In this document: in pieces, positions 11,366 to 22,225 of the stretch | Position numbering within the stretch: position 1 is the first letter of the stretch | Layout: each line of letters begins with the position of its first letter | From: Halomonas sp. A40-4 | Lineage (GTDB): Bacteria > Pseudomonadota > Gammaproteobacteria > Pseudomonadales > Halomonadaceae | Direction: 5' to 3' | Assembly: GCF_015767635.1 (NCBI RefSeq) | Contig: NZ_CP065230.1 | Coordinates: 2,046,001 to 2,110,000 of the forward strand | Length of the DNA: 64,000 nucleotides | Notes under the pieces: model-generated | What the model was told of the DNA's origin: nothing | Database searches by the model: none | The model's input: the letters and a program-made list of their open reading frames with translations, nothing else | Made by a program: the position numbers and the translations under genes

Positions 11366-11803
11366 TCAATCGGCAAATATCGACTTGTCGACGGTTAACG
11401 CATCGAGTGTCTCGCGGACATTGCCGTCAATGGGGCTCGCCTTGTTGGCCTGCACGTCCAGCAATACAAAGGTAAGATCCGCCTGGGCCACCATACGGCC
11501 GTCCTTTTGGCGAATCTGATGGTGGCATACCGCACTTCGATCACCGACATCGATAATCCCCGTCACCACCACCAGGTCATCGCCTTGAACGGCAGCGGCT
11601 CGGTAATCAATATTTAAATTCACCACCACAAACGCCCGCCCGGCGGCGTGCAATTCTTTCATTAGCGCGGGATGTTCATCGAAAAATGCCCAGCGCCCTT
11701 CTTCCATGAATTCCAGGTAGCGGGCATTGTTGACATGGCCATAGCCATCCAGGTGATAACCACGCACGCGCAGCTGGGTACTCGACACTGATTCGACTGA
11801 CAT
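11366..11803 (-). CDS. Acyl-CoA thioesterase, hotdog fold (4HBT family)
   Basis: 145 aa. LRVRGYHLDGYGHVNNARYLEFMEEGR matches the YbgC/FadM-type hotdog thioesterases, with the conserved Asp-x(3)-His-x-Asn-Asn active-site region near residue 19 (given here by DGYGHVNNARYLE). The closest characterised relatives hydrolyse medium- or long-chain acyl-CoA; the substrate here is unknown. ATG at 11803 is preceded by GGAGGAG, so the longer in-frame reading is rejected. Divergent from rdgC. Confidence 0.85.
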   Translation of the reverse strand: MSVESVSSTQLRVRGYHLDGYGHVNNARYLEFMEEGRWAFFDEHPALMKELHAAGRAFVVVNLNIDYRAAAVQGDDLVVVTGIIDVGDRSAVCHHQIRQKDGRMVAQADLTFVLLDVQANKASPIDGNVRETLDALTVDKSIFAD

Positions 11804-11982
11804 AAGGGCTCCTCCATTGTTCGGGTTTATAACGATAGTGACTGACCGGCATGACTTGGCCAGCGAGACCCCAATCAAACACAAGTTTGAAACACTCGCA
11901 ACAATGAACCGCTTTGCGACGATGCTGGTAGGACAGCGCCGCTTTCGACATAATGTGCCACCTTTTACACAGGACAGGCGAC

Positions 11983-12927
11983 ATGTGGTTTAAACACCTG
12001 CACTTATATCGAATACACAGCGCTCCTGAACTAAATCATGAGGCGCTCAGTGAAGCACTGGATGCTCACGCAGCAGCACCTCTGGGTAATGCCGACGCCC
12101 GCCGCCTGGGCTGGACAGCGCCCGCCGGGCGCCTGGGCAGCGGCCAGCGCCTGCATGAAATCCAGGGGCACCGGCTGTTGTCGGCGCTGCGTCAGGAACG
12201 CCTTCTGCCGGCCTCGGTCGTCAAAGAGGATGTCGACGAACAGGTGGCAAGCATTGAGGCAAGTGAAGGCCGCAAGGTGACCCGCAAGGAAAAAACCGCT
12301 CTCAAGGAGCAAGTCACCGAAGAGCTGTTACCTCGCGCTTTTGTACGCAGTCAGAAAATTGATGTTTGGTGGGATACTCGACGCCAGCTAATCGGTGTTA
12401 ATGCCAGTTCGCGGACCCGGGCGGAAGATATTCTCGACCTGCTGCGCGAATCCCTGGGCACCTTGAGCGTTACCCCGCTCGCCTCCCAGACGCTGCCCAT
12501 GCGGGCAATGACGACCTGGCTTGGCGACCCCGCCAGTCGACCCGCTGACCTTCAACTGGGCGACCAGGTAGAACTGAAGGCCAAAGGCGACGATGGCGTA
12601 CTGCGTGCCCGACAAGTCGACCTGGATAGCGACGAAATCCAGCAACTTCTCGAGAGTGGGCGACAAGCCAGTAAACTCGCCATTCACATCGAAGGTCGCC
12701 TAAGCTTGGTATTACACGATGACCTGGCGCTCAAGTCGCTACGCTTCGGTGATGCCCTGATTGAAGAAGCTGACCAAGCTGATGATGGCGACGACGCGCT
12801 CGCACGGCTTGAGACCGACTTTATTCTCATGGCGAATGCCCTGTCTGACGACATCGTCCGCTTGATGGATTGGCTCGGCGGGGAAGTACAGCAAGAACCA
12901 GTACAGCGAGAACCTTCATCGGCTTGA
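11983..12927 (+). CDS. rdgC: Recombination-associated protein RdgC
   Basis: 314 aa, close to the ~303 aa of E. coli RdgC. It starts MWFKHLHLYRI (E. coli has a similar LWFKNLMVYRL start) and contains SQKIDVWWDTRRQLIGVNASSRTRAED-type features of the ring-forming dimer. RdgC encircles double-stranded DNA and limits RecA activity. ATG at 11983 has AGGA 10 nt upstream. The region LPRAFVRSQKIDVWWD and the C-terminal DFILMANALSDDI are typical. It stands alone, with the acyltransferase gene 71 bp downstream. Confidence 0.94.
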   Translation: MWFKHLHLYRIHSAPELNHEALSEALDAHAAAPLGNADARRLGWTAPAGRLGSGQRLHEIQGHRLLSALRQERLLPASVVKEDVDEQVASIEASEGRKVTRKEKTALKEQVTEELLPRAFVRSQKIDVWWDTRRQLIGVNASSRTRAEDILDLLRESLGTLSVTPLASQTLPMRAMTTWLGDPASRPADLQLGDQVELKAKGDDGVLRARQVDLDSDEIQQLLESGRQASKLAIHIEGRLSLVLHDDLALKSLRFGDALIEEADQADDGDDALARLETDFILMANALSDDIVRLMDWLGGEVQQEPVQREPSSA

Positions 12928-12998
12928 TCAGGTCGTGCCCAAAGGTCAACGACTATCGCTCATACATTTGATTTTATTGAAGAAATATTACGGATCGC

Positions 12999-14180
12999 AT
13001 GACACATCACAATAACGCTTCGACCGCCTCGATGCCATCAGACCCCTGGGCGGATGTCCGCCCTTACATGGATCATGAAGTGGCTGACGTGCTTGCCAAG
13101 CTTTCGCGGGATAACGAGTTGCTAAATGCGCTTACCCGCTTCCGGCTGCCCCGCCTGGCTCGCTGGGCACCCCCGCTGGCACGTGCCATTGCCAGTCAAG
13201 CGGTGCGCCGGGAAGTCAAGGGCGTCACCAGCGTGCGTGAATTCCAGATGCGCATTGCCAGCTATATGGTGCGCATGATCCGCACCACAACCGATGCATT
13301 CGAGGTTGCCGGGCTGGACAAACTGGATCCTGATAGCGCCTATTTGTTTATCGGTAATCACCGGGATATTTCGCTGGACCCGGCTTTCGTCAACTACGCT
13401 CTCTACCAGGCTGATCGGGACACGGTGCGTATTGCGATTGGTGACAATTTATTGAAAAAGCCCTACGTCACCGATCTCATGCGGCTCAACAAAAGTTTCA
13501 TCGTCCCTCGCAGTGCACGTGGCAAGCGCGCCATGCTGGCCGCATACCAGAAACTTTCGTCCTATATCCGCCATTCGATTACCGAGGATCAACACTCGAT
13601 CTGGATGGCTCAACGGGAAGGTCGAGCCAAAAACGGGATTGACCGGACCGACCCTGCCATCATCAAGATGCTGACCATTGCGAGTCGCCTCAGCAATCGT
13701 GACGCTCAATTTGGCGATGCCATTGCCGAGCTTAAGCTTGTGCCCGTCTCGATCAGTTACGAATATGATCCTTGCGACCTGCAAAAAGCCCAGGAACTTC
13801 ACGATATCGACACGAAGGGCCATTACGCGAAAAGCGAATTCGAAGACATTCAATCTATTGTGGCTGGCATCACCGGCACCAAGGGCCGTGTTCAACTGCG
13901 ATTCGGCACGCCCGTGGGGGCCGACATGGCCACCCCCGATGAAGTCGCCGCTGAAATTGACCGGCAGGTGATTGGCGGTTACCGACTTTTTCCCAGCCAT
14001 TATCTGGCGCTGGAAGCCCTTGGGGATGCCCCTGAACTGGTGGCACGTCGCACCATTACCCGTGAAGACAGAGAGCGTTTCAATGCGCGACTGGCAAACG
14101 TGCCGGAACCGCTGCGGCCTTACTGGCTGGCACAATACGCCAACCCGGTTAAACACAAGGCGGGGCGTTTAACCCACTGA
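12999..14180 (+). CDS. PlsC-like glycerol acyltransferase
   Basis: 393 aa with a central acyltransferase domain (about 95-300). The block FIGNHRDISLDPAFVN has the His-x4-Asp catalytic motif, followed by FIVPRSARGKRAMLAAYQ and the IWMAQREGRAKNG block, the equivalent of the FPEGTRS acyl-acceptor site. No obvious signal or transmembrane helix. The family transfers acyl chains to lysophosphatidate or glycerol phosphate; the exact substrate and place in membrane lipid synthesis are unknown. No strong ribosome site is visible before ATG 12999. Confidence 0.8.
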   Translation: MTHHNNASTASMPSDPWADVRPYMDHEVADVLAKLSRDNELLNALTRFRLPRLARWAPPLARAIASQAVRREVKGVTSVREFQMRIASYMVRMIRTTTDAFEVAGLDKLDPDSAYLFIGNHRDISLDPAFVNYALYQADRDTVRIAIGDNLLKKPYVTDLMRLNKSFIVPRSARGKRAMLAAYQKLSSYIRHSITEDQHSIWMAQREGRAKNGIDRTDPAIIKMLTIASRLSNRDAQFGDAIAELKLVPVSISYEYDPCDLQKAQELHDIDTKGHYAKSEFEDIQSIVAGITGTKGRVQLRFGTPVGADMATPDEVAAEIDRQVIGGYRLFPSHYLALEALGDAPELVARRTITREDRERFNARLANVPEPLRPYWLAQYANPVKHKAGRLTH

Positions 14181-14278
14181 GGTTACACGCCATGCTCGTT
14201 GGCAGAAAAAATGCTATTGTCGAGGTATTTAGTGGCCTCGCTTGACGCCATGCTCGTCGCGATATGAAGGAGAACCCC

Positions 14279-14560
14279 ATGTCCGCTTCAGAAATCCAGA
14301 AAACCCGTATCATCAATGAGCTCCGCGGCTTTATTCGCAAGCTGCTGCAAGACCCCAAAATTCTTGAGCAGTCGCTGACCATTGCCCGAGAAGAATTGGC
14401 CGAGGGCAACAGCCCCGCCGTCATGGCGCGTATTGCCAACCAAATATCTGATACCACTAGCGTGCATATCCCTGAAGACCCAACCGAGCACTCTGAGGCG
14501 GATAAATTGTTTTTAGAGCTATTGCGTGAAGTGGTTCAAGAGGAACAGGCGCTCTACTAG
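14279..14560 (+). CDS. Small conserved-looking protein of unknown function
   Basis: 93 aa, mostly helical and acidic (ends LLREVVQEEQALY), no signal peptide or membrane segment, no family recognised. ATG at 14279 has AAGGAG 6 nt upstream, a strong translation signal, so the gene is believed real; an ATG 15 bp upstream would overlap that site. It lies between the acyltransferase gene and metG, 66 bp ahead of metG. A 12-bp direct repeat (CGCCATGCTCGT) occurs at 14188-14199 and 14246-14257 in its leader. Confidence 0.7.
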   Translation: MSASEIQKTRIINELRGFIRKLLQDPKILEQSLTIAREELAEGNSPAVMARIANQISDTTSVHIPEDPTEHSEADKLFLELLREVVQEEQALY

Positions 14561-14626
14561 TCAGTTACTTGAGCCGCCTCACCGTTTTATCTTTTTGTTA
14601 ATGCCTGACCGGGATCTTCGTTCATC

Positions 14627-16663
14627 ATGTCAACTACCTCCTCGCGCCGCATATTGGTTACCAGCGCGCTGCCTTACGCTAACGGCGCTATCCATCTGGG
14701 CCACTTGCTTGAATATATCCAAACCGATATTTGGGTGCGCTTTCAGAAAAGCCGTGGTCAGCAGTGCCACTACGTATGTGCCGACGACGCACACGGCACC
14801 GCCATCATGCTGCGCGCCGAGCAGGAAGGTATTTCCCCTGAGGCATTAATCGACCGGGTTTCACGCGATCACCAAGCCGACTTTGCGCGCTTCGGGGTTG
14901 CCTTTGACAATTATCACTCAACCCATTCCGACGAAAACCGCTATTACAGCGAGCTGATCTACCAGCGCTTACGCGACAAGGGCCACATCGCCACGCGGGA
15001 AATTGAACAAATGTTCGACCCGCACAAGGGATTATTTCTCGCTGACCGGTTCATCAAAGGCACTTGCCCAAAATGCGGTGCGGACGATCAGTACGGCGAT
15101 AACTGCGAAAAATGTGGCGCTACCTATACGCCAGCCGAGTTGATAAATCCGGTCTCGGCGATTTCAGGGGCCACGCCCGAAGTCCGCAGCTCCACGCACT
15201 ACTTCTTCAAGTTGCCGGACTTTGCTGATTTCCTGCAGCGCTGGATTAACGATGGCCATGTACAGCCGCAGATTCGCAACAAGCTGATGGAGTGGTTTGA
15301 GTCGGGCTTTAACGAGTGGGACATCTCCCGAGACGCCCCCTATTTCGGTTTTGAAATCCCCGATGCCCCCGGCAAATACTTTTACGTCTGGCTGGACGCG
15401 CCGATCGGTTATCTGGCGAGCTTCAAGAACCTCTGCGAGCGAGAGGGCATTGACTTCGACAGCTACTGGGAAAAAGACTCGGATGCCGAGATCTATCACT
15501 TTATCGGCAAGGATATTGTGTATTTTCACGCGCTTTTCTGGCCGGCGATGCTCGAGGGGGCAGACCTTCGAACGCCAACCGCCGTTAACTGCCACGGTTT
15601 TGTCACCGTGGACGGCGCCAAGATGTCGAAGTCGCGGGGTACCTTTATCAAGGCAGCCACCTACGCCGACTACCTGAACCCTGAATACCTGCGCTACTAC
15701 TTTGCCGCCAAGTTGACGTCCAAGGTCGATGACCTTGACCTCAACCTTGACGATTTTGCCGCCCGGGTGAATGCGGATCTGGTCGGCAAAGTCGTCAACA
15801 TTGCCAGCCGTTGCGCCGGCTTTGTCAAAAAGCTTGGCGGCGGTCGCTTATCCGCCCATTGCAGCGAGCCACAGATGGTCGCCCGGTTCATCGCTGCTGG
15901 CGACAGCATTGCCCAGGACTTTGAAGCGCGCGAATTTAGCCGCGCGATGCGCCACGTCATGGAGCTGGCCGACGAGGCCAATACCTATATTGCTGAAAAA
16001 GAGCCTTGGGTGCTCGCCAAGCAGGAAGGCCGGGATGACGAAGTGCTCGACATCTGCTCGGTGGGCATTAACCTGTTCCGCCAACTGATGGTTTACCTTG
16101 CACCGGTAGTCCCCGGCATGGCTGACCAGGCAAGAGTCTTCCTGAATGTGGAGTCGCTGGACTGGGAGAGCCGTCAAGAGGTGCTTGTCGACCATGACAT
16201 CAACAAATTCAAACCCCTCATGCAGCGCATCGAGCGCGACAAGATTGACGCCATGATCGATGCCTCAAAGGAGGATATCGTGGAAGAGCAAAAGCTTAAG
16301 GAAACCCCCAAGGGCCCCTTGACAGACGACCCCATCGCGGCAGAAATCAGTTTCGATGAGTTTGCCAAGGTTGACCTGCGCATCGCGCGTATCGCCAGGG
16401 CGCAATACGTCGAGGGCGCGGACAAACTGCTTCAACTAACGCTCGACCTGGGCGGCGAAACCCGTAATGTCTTTTCGGGTATCCGCTCCGCTTATGCCCC
16501 GGAAGCACTGGAAGGCCGTTTAACCGTCATGGTCGCCAACCTCGCGCCGCGCAAAATGCGCTTTGGTGTGTCGGAAGGAATGGTACTGGCATCGGCTAAC
16601 CAAGACGGCATTTATCTTCTCTCGCCGGACTCTGGTGCGGAACCGGGTCAGCGTGTCACCTAA
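14627..16663 (+). CDS. metG: Methionyl-tRNA synthetase
   Basis: 678 aa, the long MetG form (E. coli 677). Class I signature [12 protein letters not shown] near residue 20, the zinc knuckle [18 protein letters not shown], and KMSKS in [12 protein letters not shown]. The anticodon-binding helices follow and residues ~570-678 are the EMAP/Trbp111-type tRNA-binding domain ([17 protein letters not shown]...GMVLAS) that dimerises the enzyme. It charges initiator and elongator tRNA-Met. A strong terminator follows. Confidence 0.98.
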   Translation: MSTTSSRRILVTSALPYANGAIHLGHLLEYIQTDIWVRFQKSRGQQCHYVCADDAHGTAIMLRAEQEGISPEALIDRVSRDHQADFARFGVAFDNYHSTHSDENRYYSELIYQRLRDKGHIATREIEQMFDPHKGLFLADRFIKGTCPKCGADDQYGDNCEKCGATYTPAELINPVSAISGATPEVRSSTHYFFKLPDFADFLQRWINDGHVQPQIRNKLMEWFESGFNEWDISRDAPYFGFEIPDAPGKYFYVWLDAPIGYLASFKNLCEREGIDFDSYWEKDSDAEIYHFIGKDIVYFHALFWPAMLEGADLRTPTAVNCHGFVTVDGAKMSKSRGTFIKAATYADYLNPEYLRYYFAAKLTSKVDDLDLNLDDFAARVNADLVGKVVNIASRCAGFVKKLGGGRLSAHCSEPQMVARFIAAGDSIAQDFEAREFSRAMRHVMELADEANTYIAEKEPWVLAKQEGRDDEVLDICSVGINLFRQLMVYLAPVVPGMADQARVFLNVESLDWESRQEVLVDHDINKFKPLMQRIERDKIDAMIDASKEDIVEEQKLKETPKGPLTDDPIAAEISFDEFAKVDLRIARIARAQYVEGADKLLQLTLDLGGETRNVFSGIRSAYAPEALEGRLTVMVANLAPRKMRFGVSEGMVLASANQDGIYLLSPDSGAEPGQRVT

Positions 16664-16679
16664 CTAGGTATCCGGCAGT

Positions 16680-16716
16680 AAAAGGGGCAAGGCACCCAGC
16701 CTTCGCCCCTTTTTTA
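16680..16716 (+). terminator. metG terminator
   Basis: Stem AAAAGGGGCAAGGC paired to GCCTTCGCCCCTTTT (one bulged C) followed by TTTTTTA, 15 bp after the metG stop codon. Confidence 0.85.
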
Positions 16717-16756
16717 TAAGCACTTATTTAGTACCCATACACTTTTGGTTCACTTT

Positions 16757-18360
16757 ATGCACCGGCATATTCCACGCTCATTGCGTTTCCGCTTTTTCGC
16801 TGCTCTTGGCGGATTACTTATCTGTGCAATCGTTGCACTGGCCGCGATCAGTTCATCGGTCATCTTTCCGGCATTGCAAGCTGAAGAGCGCCAGGCCGTA
16901 AAACGAGAATTAGATCGCGTTGAGCGCAGCTTTCAGCTTGAGCAGCAGCAACTGCTTGCCCAGGTGCGTGACTGGGCTCATTGGGATGATACCTATCAGT
17001 TTGTCCAAGGTGACTATCCACGCTACAAAGACGTCAACTTCAGTCAGGAAATGTTTGACGATATGCGCTATCAGCTGATGGCGTTTTTCAATAATGCTGG
17101 AGAAGTCTACTTTTTAGCCGGTATTAACCCGACGACGGGCAACTACCAAACATGTGAAACGCCTAACGACGAATGTGCCTGGATGGAGCCTTGGGTTAAC
17201 CGCATGCAGTCAGCCATTGATGGGGATAGAGCAGATCAAAGCGCTATCTATGCTGACCAGGAGCCTGTAATGGTGGGCTCCACCCCCATTTTACGCACCG
17301 ATAAAAGTGGCTCACCGGCGGGATGGCTATTTAAGACACGCGCCTTAGACGACGAATGGCTGAGCTTCATGGAAGAATACACGGGGCTGCCTATCAACCT
17401 GAGCCTTACCCGGCAGGCCGCCTCAAGCACAGTGATGCTCTTAGCTTCTCTGGTAACATCGTTCATGCCGAACGTTACTTACCCATCTATAGTCCACTAA
17501 CCCCCGTTTCACTAGGAATAGGCATAGAGCTCAATCGCACTAGCTATTTAACTAGCTTGACCACCTTTCGCTATGTTCTGTTGTGGACGGCTGTCCTAAT
17601 GATTCTGGTCATTGCCGTGGTACTACTGCTGCTTGAGAAAATTGTACTTAAGCCGTTGCGCTTACTTACCCAATTTACTCAACAGCTGGATATACACGAG
17701 ACGGATGTACATAAGCTCACCAGACGAAGCGACGAAATAGGGTTGCTGTCACGAGCGTTTCAGGAACAGTTTACCTGCCAGCAACAGCTCAATGATGAAC
17801 TTCTGAAGATGTCCACGCATGACGCGCTGACAGGGCTGCCCAACCGGCGGCTCTTTGACCAGCAACTTGAAACTGCCTTCAGCGACACCAGTACCGATTC
17901 AGACTCAGTTGCCGTGATGATGCTGGATATTGATCACTTCAAACTCTACAACGACCATTATGGGCATCCCGAAGGGGACGTCTGCTTGCAACGTATTGCC
18001 GACGCCATGTACAGTCTCGCCCGAACGAGAGACTTTTTCATTGCCCGAACCGGCGGAGAAGAGTTCTGCGCCCTGCTTCCCCACATCTCGCCCGATAAGG
18101 CAAGAGGCATTGGGGAACAGCTTTTGGCGGCGATCGATGGCTTACAGATTCCTCATTCAACCTCACCCGTTAAACCGTTCGTCACGATAAGTGTCGGTAT
18201 TGCCATGCAAAAAGACGCTAAATACCAGTCACCCAGTGCGGTGGTCAGCTGCGCCGACCAGGCGCTCTATCTGGCCAAGGAAGCGGGCCGACACCAGGTG
18301 GCATTCTTCAGCCCCCAGCTAGCCAGTGGGCTGACGCCTGAACACAATGCTCCGCAATGA
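16757..18360 (+). pseudogene. CHASE4-GGDEF diguanylate cyclase, frameshifted
   Basis: Two reading frames together make one protein of about 534 aa. Frame one (ATG 16757) encodes a transmembrane helix and a periplasmic CHASE4-like sensor (DWAHWDDTYQFVQGD) and runs to a stop at 17500. The other frame, open to 18360, supplies the end of the sensor (ALSFSGNIVHAERYLPIYSP), a second membrane helix, HAMP and a GGDEF domain with active-site GGEEF. Family-like sequence switches frame near 17430-17445, consistent with loss of one base. No slippery heptamer is seen. An RTRD lies six residues before GGEEF, one more than a standard inhibitory site. An intact protein would make cyclic di-GMP. Its stop overlaps the rnfA start (ATGA). 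Confidence 0.75.
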
Positions 18361-18938
18361 ATGAGCTCTTTGTGATCTTGGTCAGCACCGCGCTGGTCAA
18401 CAATTTTGTGCTGGTGCAGTTTCTTGGTTTATGTCCGTTCATGGGTGTTTCCAATAAACTTGAATCGGCGATGGGTATGTCATTGGCCACCACCTTTGTA
18501 CTGACCCTGGCCTCCGCCGCCAGTTTCGTGGTCTACCATGGACTGCTGGTGCCCCTGGACGTTACCTATTTGCGCACCATCAGCTTTATCGTGGTGATTG
18601 CCGCCGTGGTCCAGTTCACCGATATCATGGTGCGCCAGCTAAGTCCCTTGCTGCATCGTGTACTGGGTATTTTTTTACCCTTGATCACCACCAACTGCGC
18701 GGTACTTGGCGTTGCCCTACTGTCACTTAATCGCGATCTGAGTTTTATTGCCACCACCCTTTACGGCCTGGGCGCCGCGGTTGGGTTTTCCCTGGTACTG
18801 GTACTTTTTGCCGCCATGCGCGAACGCCTCGCCGCGGCGGATACGCCCCGGCCTTTCAAAGGTGCCGCCATTGCCATGATCACGGCCAGCTTGATGTCAC
18901 TTGCCTTCATGGGCTTTTCTGGCCTGGTCCAAGGATAG
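18357..18938 (+). CDS. rnfA: Rnf electron transport complex subunit A
   Basis: 193 aa with six predicted membrane helices; [20 protein letters not shown] and [16 protein letters not shown] are RnfA/NqrE hallmarks, the latter carrying one of the Cys residues that bind a membrane-buried iron-sulfur cluster together with RnfE. The complex couples ferredoxin and NAD+ redox chemistry to Na+ or H+ movement (called Rsx in E. coli, where it keeps SoxR reduced). ATG at 18357 overlaps the stop of the upstream cyclase. First gene of rnfABCDGE-nth. Confidence 0.96.
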   Translation: MNELFVILVSTALVNNFVLVQFLGLCPFMGVSNKLESAMGMSLATTFVLTLASAASFVVYHGLLVPLDVTYLRTISFIVVIAAVVQFTDIMVRQLSPLLHRVLGIFLPLITTNCAVLGVALLSLNRDLSFIATTLYGLGAAVGFSLVLVLFAAMRERLAAADTPRPFKGAAIAMITASLMSLAFMGFSGLVQG

Positions 18939-18946
18939 GTGCGTCG

Positions 18947-19555
18947 ATGAGTGATGCCTTTTCGATCATCAGCCTGCTCAGCGCCATTGCGGTGCTCACC
19001 GCGCTAGGCGTGGGGTTTGGTGCCCTGCTGGGCGCCGTTAGCGGGCGTTTCAAGGGAGATGAATCCAGCCTGGTCGAGCAGATTGATACTCTGCTGCCAC
19101 AGACGCAGTGCGGGCAATGTGGCTATCCTGGCTGCCGCCCCTATGCCGAAGCCATCAACCAGGGTGATGCCATCAACAAGTGCCCGCCCGGCGGCGAAGC
19201 CACCATTACCGCCCTAGCCGACCTGTTGGGCCGCACGCCTGAACCGCTGGATGGTGAAGCCCCGAGTGAGGATTTGGTGGCGTTCATCCGCGAGGATGAG
19301 TGCATTGGCTGTACCAAATGTATCCAGGCGTGTCCGGTGGACGCGATCATTGGCGCCGCCAAACAGATGCACACCGTTATCGAAGATGAGTGCACAGGCT
19401 GCGATTTATGCCTTGACCCCTGCCCGGTCGATTGCATTGATATGCTGCCGCGGAGTAAGCCGTTGGACCAATGGCGACCCATCACCTATCCACCCCAGGT
19501 GATTGCCAGTGACCGCCGCTCGTCAATGGAGATGCCTCATGGCACGCACCTTTGA
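18947..19555 (+). CDS. rnfB: Rnf complex subunit B, ferredoxin-like
   Basis: 202 aa. N-terminal membrane anchor ([20 protein letters not shown]), then a 4Fe-4S domain ([17 protein letters not shown]) and two ferredoxin-type clusters, [16 protein letters not shown] and [16 protein letters not shown]. It takes electrons from ferredoxin at the cytoplasmic face. It starts 8 bp after rnfA and overlaps rnfC by 17 bp. Confidence 0.96.
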   Translation: MSDAFSIISLLSAIAVLTALGVGFGALLGAVSGRFKGDESSLVEQIDTLLPQTQCGQCGYPGCRPYAEAINQGDAINKCPPGGEATITALADLLGRTPEPLDGEAPSEDLVAFIREDECIGCTKCIQACPVDAIIGAAKQMHTVIEDECTGCDLCLDPCPVDCIDMLPRSKPLDQWRPITYPPQVIASDRRSSMEMPHGTHL

Positions 19556-21191
19556 GTTTCATGGCGGCGTCTATCCGCCCGAACGCAAACAGCGCTCCCA
19601 AGGGCCGGTGCGTCATGCAAGGTTGCCCGATCAAGTCGTGCTGCATTTGGACCAGCATGCCGGTCGCCCTGCCCTGGCGACCGTCGCCGTGGGTGATAGC
19701 GTCAGGGTTGGCACGCCGATCGCCAGGGGCGACGGCATGATTTCAGCCACTTTGCATGCCAGCATCAGCGGCCAGGTCACCCAGGTGGATCGCCATACCA
19801 TCACCATCGACGGTGACGGCGTTGATACCTGGCAACGCTTGACGCCGCTTGAATGGCGTACCGAAAGCGCTGATCAACTGCTTAGGCGCCTGGAACAAAG
19901 CGGCGTGGTAGGGCTCGGCGGCGCGGGTTTTCCTGCTCATATCAAGGCCCGAATCGGCGAGCGCCAGCGCATCGATACCCTGGTGGTCAACGCCGCCGAA
20001 TGTGAACCCTATATCACCGTGGATGACCTTACGCTGCAGCAGTACACTTCGGATGTGCTGGAAGGTGCCCAGTTCATCGCCTCGCTTTGTGGCGCCAAGC
20101 AGATCGTTGTCGGCATTGAAGATAACAAGCCCGAGGCGATAAGCGCCCTGCGTCAAGCGAAGGCAGAAAGCCAACCGCTCAGTGTGACCGTCAGCGTAAT
20201 CGCCACCCGTTACCCCAGCGGAGGCGAGCGCCAGTTGATTAAATCGCTACTCAACCGCGACGTGCCCGACCAGGGGTTACCCGCTGACGTGGGCGTGCTC
20301 TGCCAAAATCCCGGCACGCTCCTGGCAGCCCTGCGCTCGGTTCGCGATGGCGAACCGCTGGTTGAACGACTGGTGACACTGACCGGTGAGGCCATCGCCG
20401 ACCCGGGTAATCGCTGGGTACGGATCGGTACGCCGATGGCCGCCCTGCTCGACGAGGCCGGCCTGAATCGGGCAGAACTTCATCAACTGATCGAGGGCGG
20501 CCCCATGATGGGTACGCCGCTTGACGACCTTGAAGGCATGGTGACCAAAACCACCAACTGCTTGATTGCTGCCACGCGGCAAGAGCTCCCGCCTGCGCCG
20601 CCCGAATCGCCCTGCATTCGTTGCGGCGCGTGTGAAGAGGTCTGCCCGGCCAACTTATTACCCCAGCAGTTGCATTGGTATGCGCGCGCTCAGGACGATA
20701 CCAAGCTGGCTCACTACCGGCTGTTCGATTGCATAGAGTGCAATGCCTGTAGCTACGTTTGCCCGAGCCATATTCCCCTGGTTGCCGACTATCGTCAGGC
20801 TAAAACCCGGCTTCGCCAACAGCAACTGGAAACCGCCAAGGCTGAGCATGCCAAGCATCGCTTTGAATGGCGGCAGGCGCGGCTCGCCCGCGAGGAAGCA
20901 GAAAAGCAGGCGCGTCGGCAGGCACGACTTGCCAGGCAGTCGACTCAGCAATCCGATTCTCAGGGCGCTTCTCCTCAAGCCGACCTGCGAAGTTTACGCA
21001 TCGCGCAAACCGCCGCCAAAGCCGCGGTCAGGAAAGCCGAGAAGAACCTCGCGCGGGCTGCCCAGCAAGACCCTGAACAGCCCAACGACGACCTCGAAAT
21101 TCAGTTGGCCACCGCCCAGGAAAATCTGCAGGCAGCCGAGGCACGCCTCGCCGAGGCTCGTGAAGCAGGCGAACCCCAAGAGACTTCATAA
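19539..21191 (+). CDS. rnfC: Rnf complex subunit C, NADH-binding
   Basis: 550 aa. N-terminal RnfC domain ([11 protein letters not shown]) and NADH/FMN-binding core [15 protein letters not shown] with [13 protein letters not shown]. Two 4Fe-4S motifs: [17 protein letters not shown] and [18 protein letters not shown]. Residues from ~440 are a Lys/Arg/Ala/Gln-rich coiled tail, typical of proteobacterial RnfC and variable in length. ATG at 19539 ([10 protein letters not shown]) is inside the end of rnfB with GGAG upstream; the longer open frame is not conserved. Confidence 0.95.
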   Translation: MARTFEFHGGVYPPERKQRSQGPVRHARLPDQVVLHLDQHAGRPALATVAVGDSVRVGTPIARGDGMISATLHASISGQVTQVDRHTITIDGDGVDTWQRLTPLEWRTESADQLLRRLEQSGVVGLGGAGFPAHIKARIGERQRIDTLVVNAAECEPYITVDDLTLQQYTSDVLEGAQFIASLCGAKQIVVGIEDNKPEAISALRQAKAESQPLSVTVSVIATRYPSGGERQLIKSLLNRDVPDQGLPADVGVLCQNPGTLLAALRSVRDGEPLVERLVTLTGEAIADPGNRWVRIGTPMAALLDEAGLNRAELHQLIEGGPMMGTPLDDLEGMVTKTTNCLIAATRQELPPAPPESPCIRCGACEEVCPANLLPQQLHWYARAQDDTKLAHYRLFDCIECNACSYVCPSHIPLVADYRQAKTRLRQQQLETAKAEHAKHRFEWRQARLAREEAEKQARRQARLARQSTQQSDSQGASPQADLRSLRIAQTAAKAAVRKAEKNLARAAQQDPEQPNDDLEIQLATAQENLQAAEARLAEAREAGEPQETS

Positions 21192-21193
21192 GT

Positions 21194-22225
21194 ATGCTGC
21201 ACGCGTCCCAGGTAGACGACCGACCCCGCTTGACGAAAATGCCCAGCACCGGGGGTATCATGCGCTGGGTGATCATTGCCACACTGCCTGGCCTTGCCAC
21301 CATGACGTTTTTTTTCGGCCTGGGCGTGGTCAGCAACGTCGTCCTCGCCGCCGCTTTCGGGCTGGGGCTGGAGGCCCTTGTCCTGCGGCTGCGTCACCGC
21401 AATTTGCGGCCGCTCAATGATGCCAGCGCGCTACTCACTGGCGTATTGCTCGGCGCGTCGTTACCCCCTGCCAGTCCCTGGTGGTTGATCGGCATCGGCA
21501 TGGTCGCGGCCATCGTGGTCGCCAAGCACCTTTATGGCGGGCTGGGAAACAACCCTTTCAATCCCGCCATGGTGGGCTATGCCCTGTTACTGGTGTCGTT
21601 TCCCACCTACATGACCCTGTGGCCGACGCCCCAGCCGCTATGGCCCGATACGCTTGTCAGCCAAATCATGGGCAGTACCTCGCTTGAGCAGATTGACAGT
21701 TTAAGCGGCGCAACACCGCTGGACGCGTTCAAACATAAAGCCGAGGAGGTATCCGCCAGCCAATTCTGGGCTAACCCGCCGCTACCCCGAGCCACCCTCA
21801 CTGCGTGGGAGTGGATTTCGGCGGCCTGGGCAGTGGGGGGCGCAATGCTGCTTGCCAAACGCCTGATCAGCTGGCATATCCCCGTCGCCATGCTTGGCAG
21901 CATGACAGCCGCCGCCGCGTTGCTGTACTTATTCAACCCCGATGAAGCCGCCTCACTCTGGCTACACCTGTTCACCGGCGCGACACTATTTGGCGCATTT
22001 TTCATTGCCACCGACCCTGTGTCCGCGGCCACCAGCCAGCGCGGCAAACTGATCTACGGCGCTGGGATCGGCCTGCTTGTCATCGTGATTCGTACCTGGG
22101 GCGGCTACCCCGATGCGGTCGCCTTTGCCGTGCTACTCATGAACCTGTGCGTACCGCTGTTGGATATTTACACGGTGCCCGCCACGACGGAATCGCAAGC
22201 CGCTACTGGCAGGGCACAACCATGA
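21194..22225 (+). CDS. rnfD: Rnf complex subunit D
   Basis: 343 aa, integral membrane, homologous to NqrB. The flavinylation site is the Thr of LSGATPLDAF, where ApbE attaches FMN through a phosphoester; PLNDASALLTGVLLG and GLGNNPFNPAMVGYA are core RnfD motifs. Part of the transmembrane electron path. It starts 2 bp after rnfC and overlaps rnfG. No apbE is present in this window. Confidence 0.95.
   Translation: MLHASQVDDRPRLTKMPSTGGIMRWVIIATLPGLATMTFFFGLGVVSNVVLAAAFGLGLEALVLRLRHRNLRPLNDASALLTGVLLGASLPPASPWWLIGIGMVAAIVVAKHLYGGLGNNPFNPAMVGYALLLVSFPTYMTLWPTPQPLWPDTLVSQIMGSTSLEQIDSLSGATPLDAFKHKAEEVSASQFWANPPLPRATLTAWEWISAAWAVGGAMLLAKRLISWHIPVAMLGSMTAAAALLYLFNPDEAASLWLHLFTGATLFGAFFIATDPVSAATSQRGKLIYGAGIGLLVIVIRTWGGYPDAVAFAVLLMNLCVPLLDIYTVPATTESQAATGRAQP

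Noticed and set aside
17356..17500. Programmed -1 frameshifting to make the full cyclase
   Set aside because: No X-XXY-YYZ slippery heptamer or downstream pseudoknot-like element is evident near the frame switch; a base loss or sequencing error is simpler.
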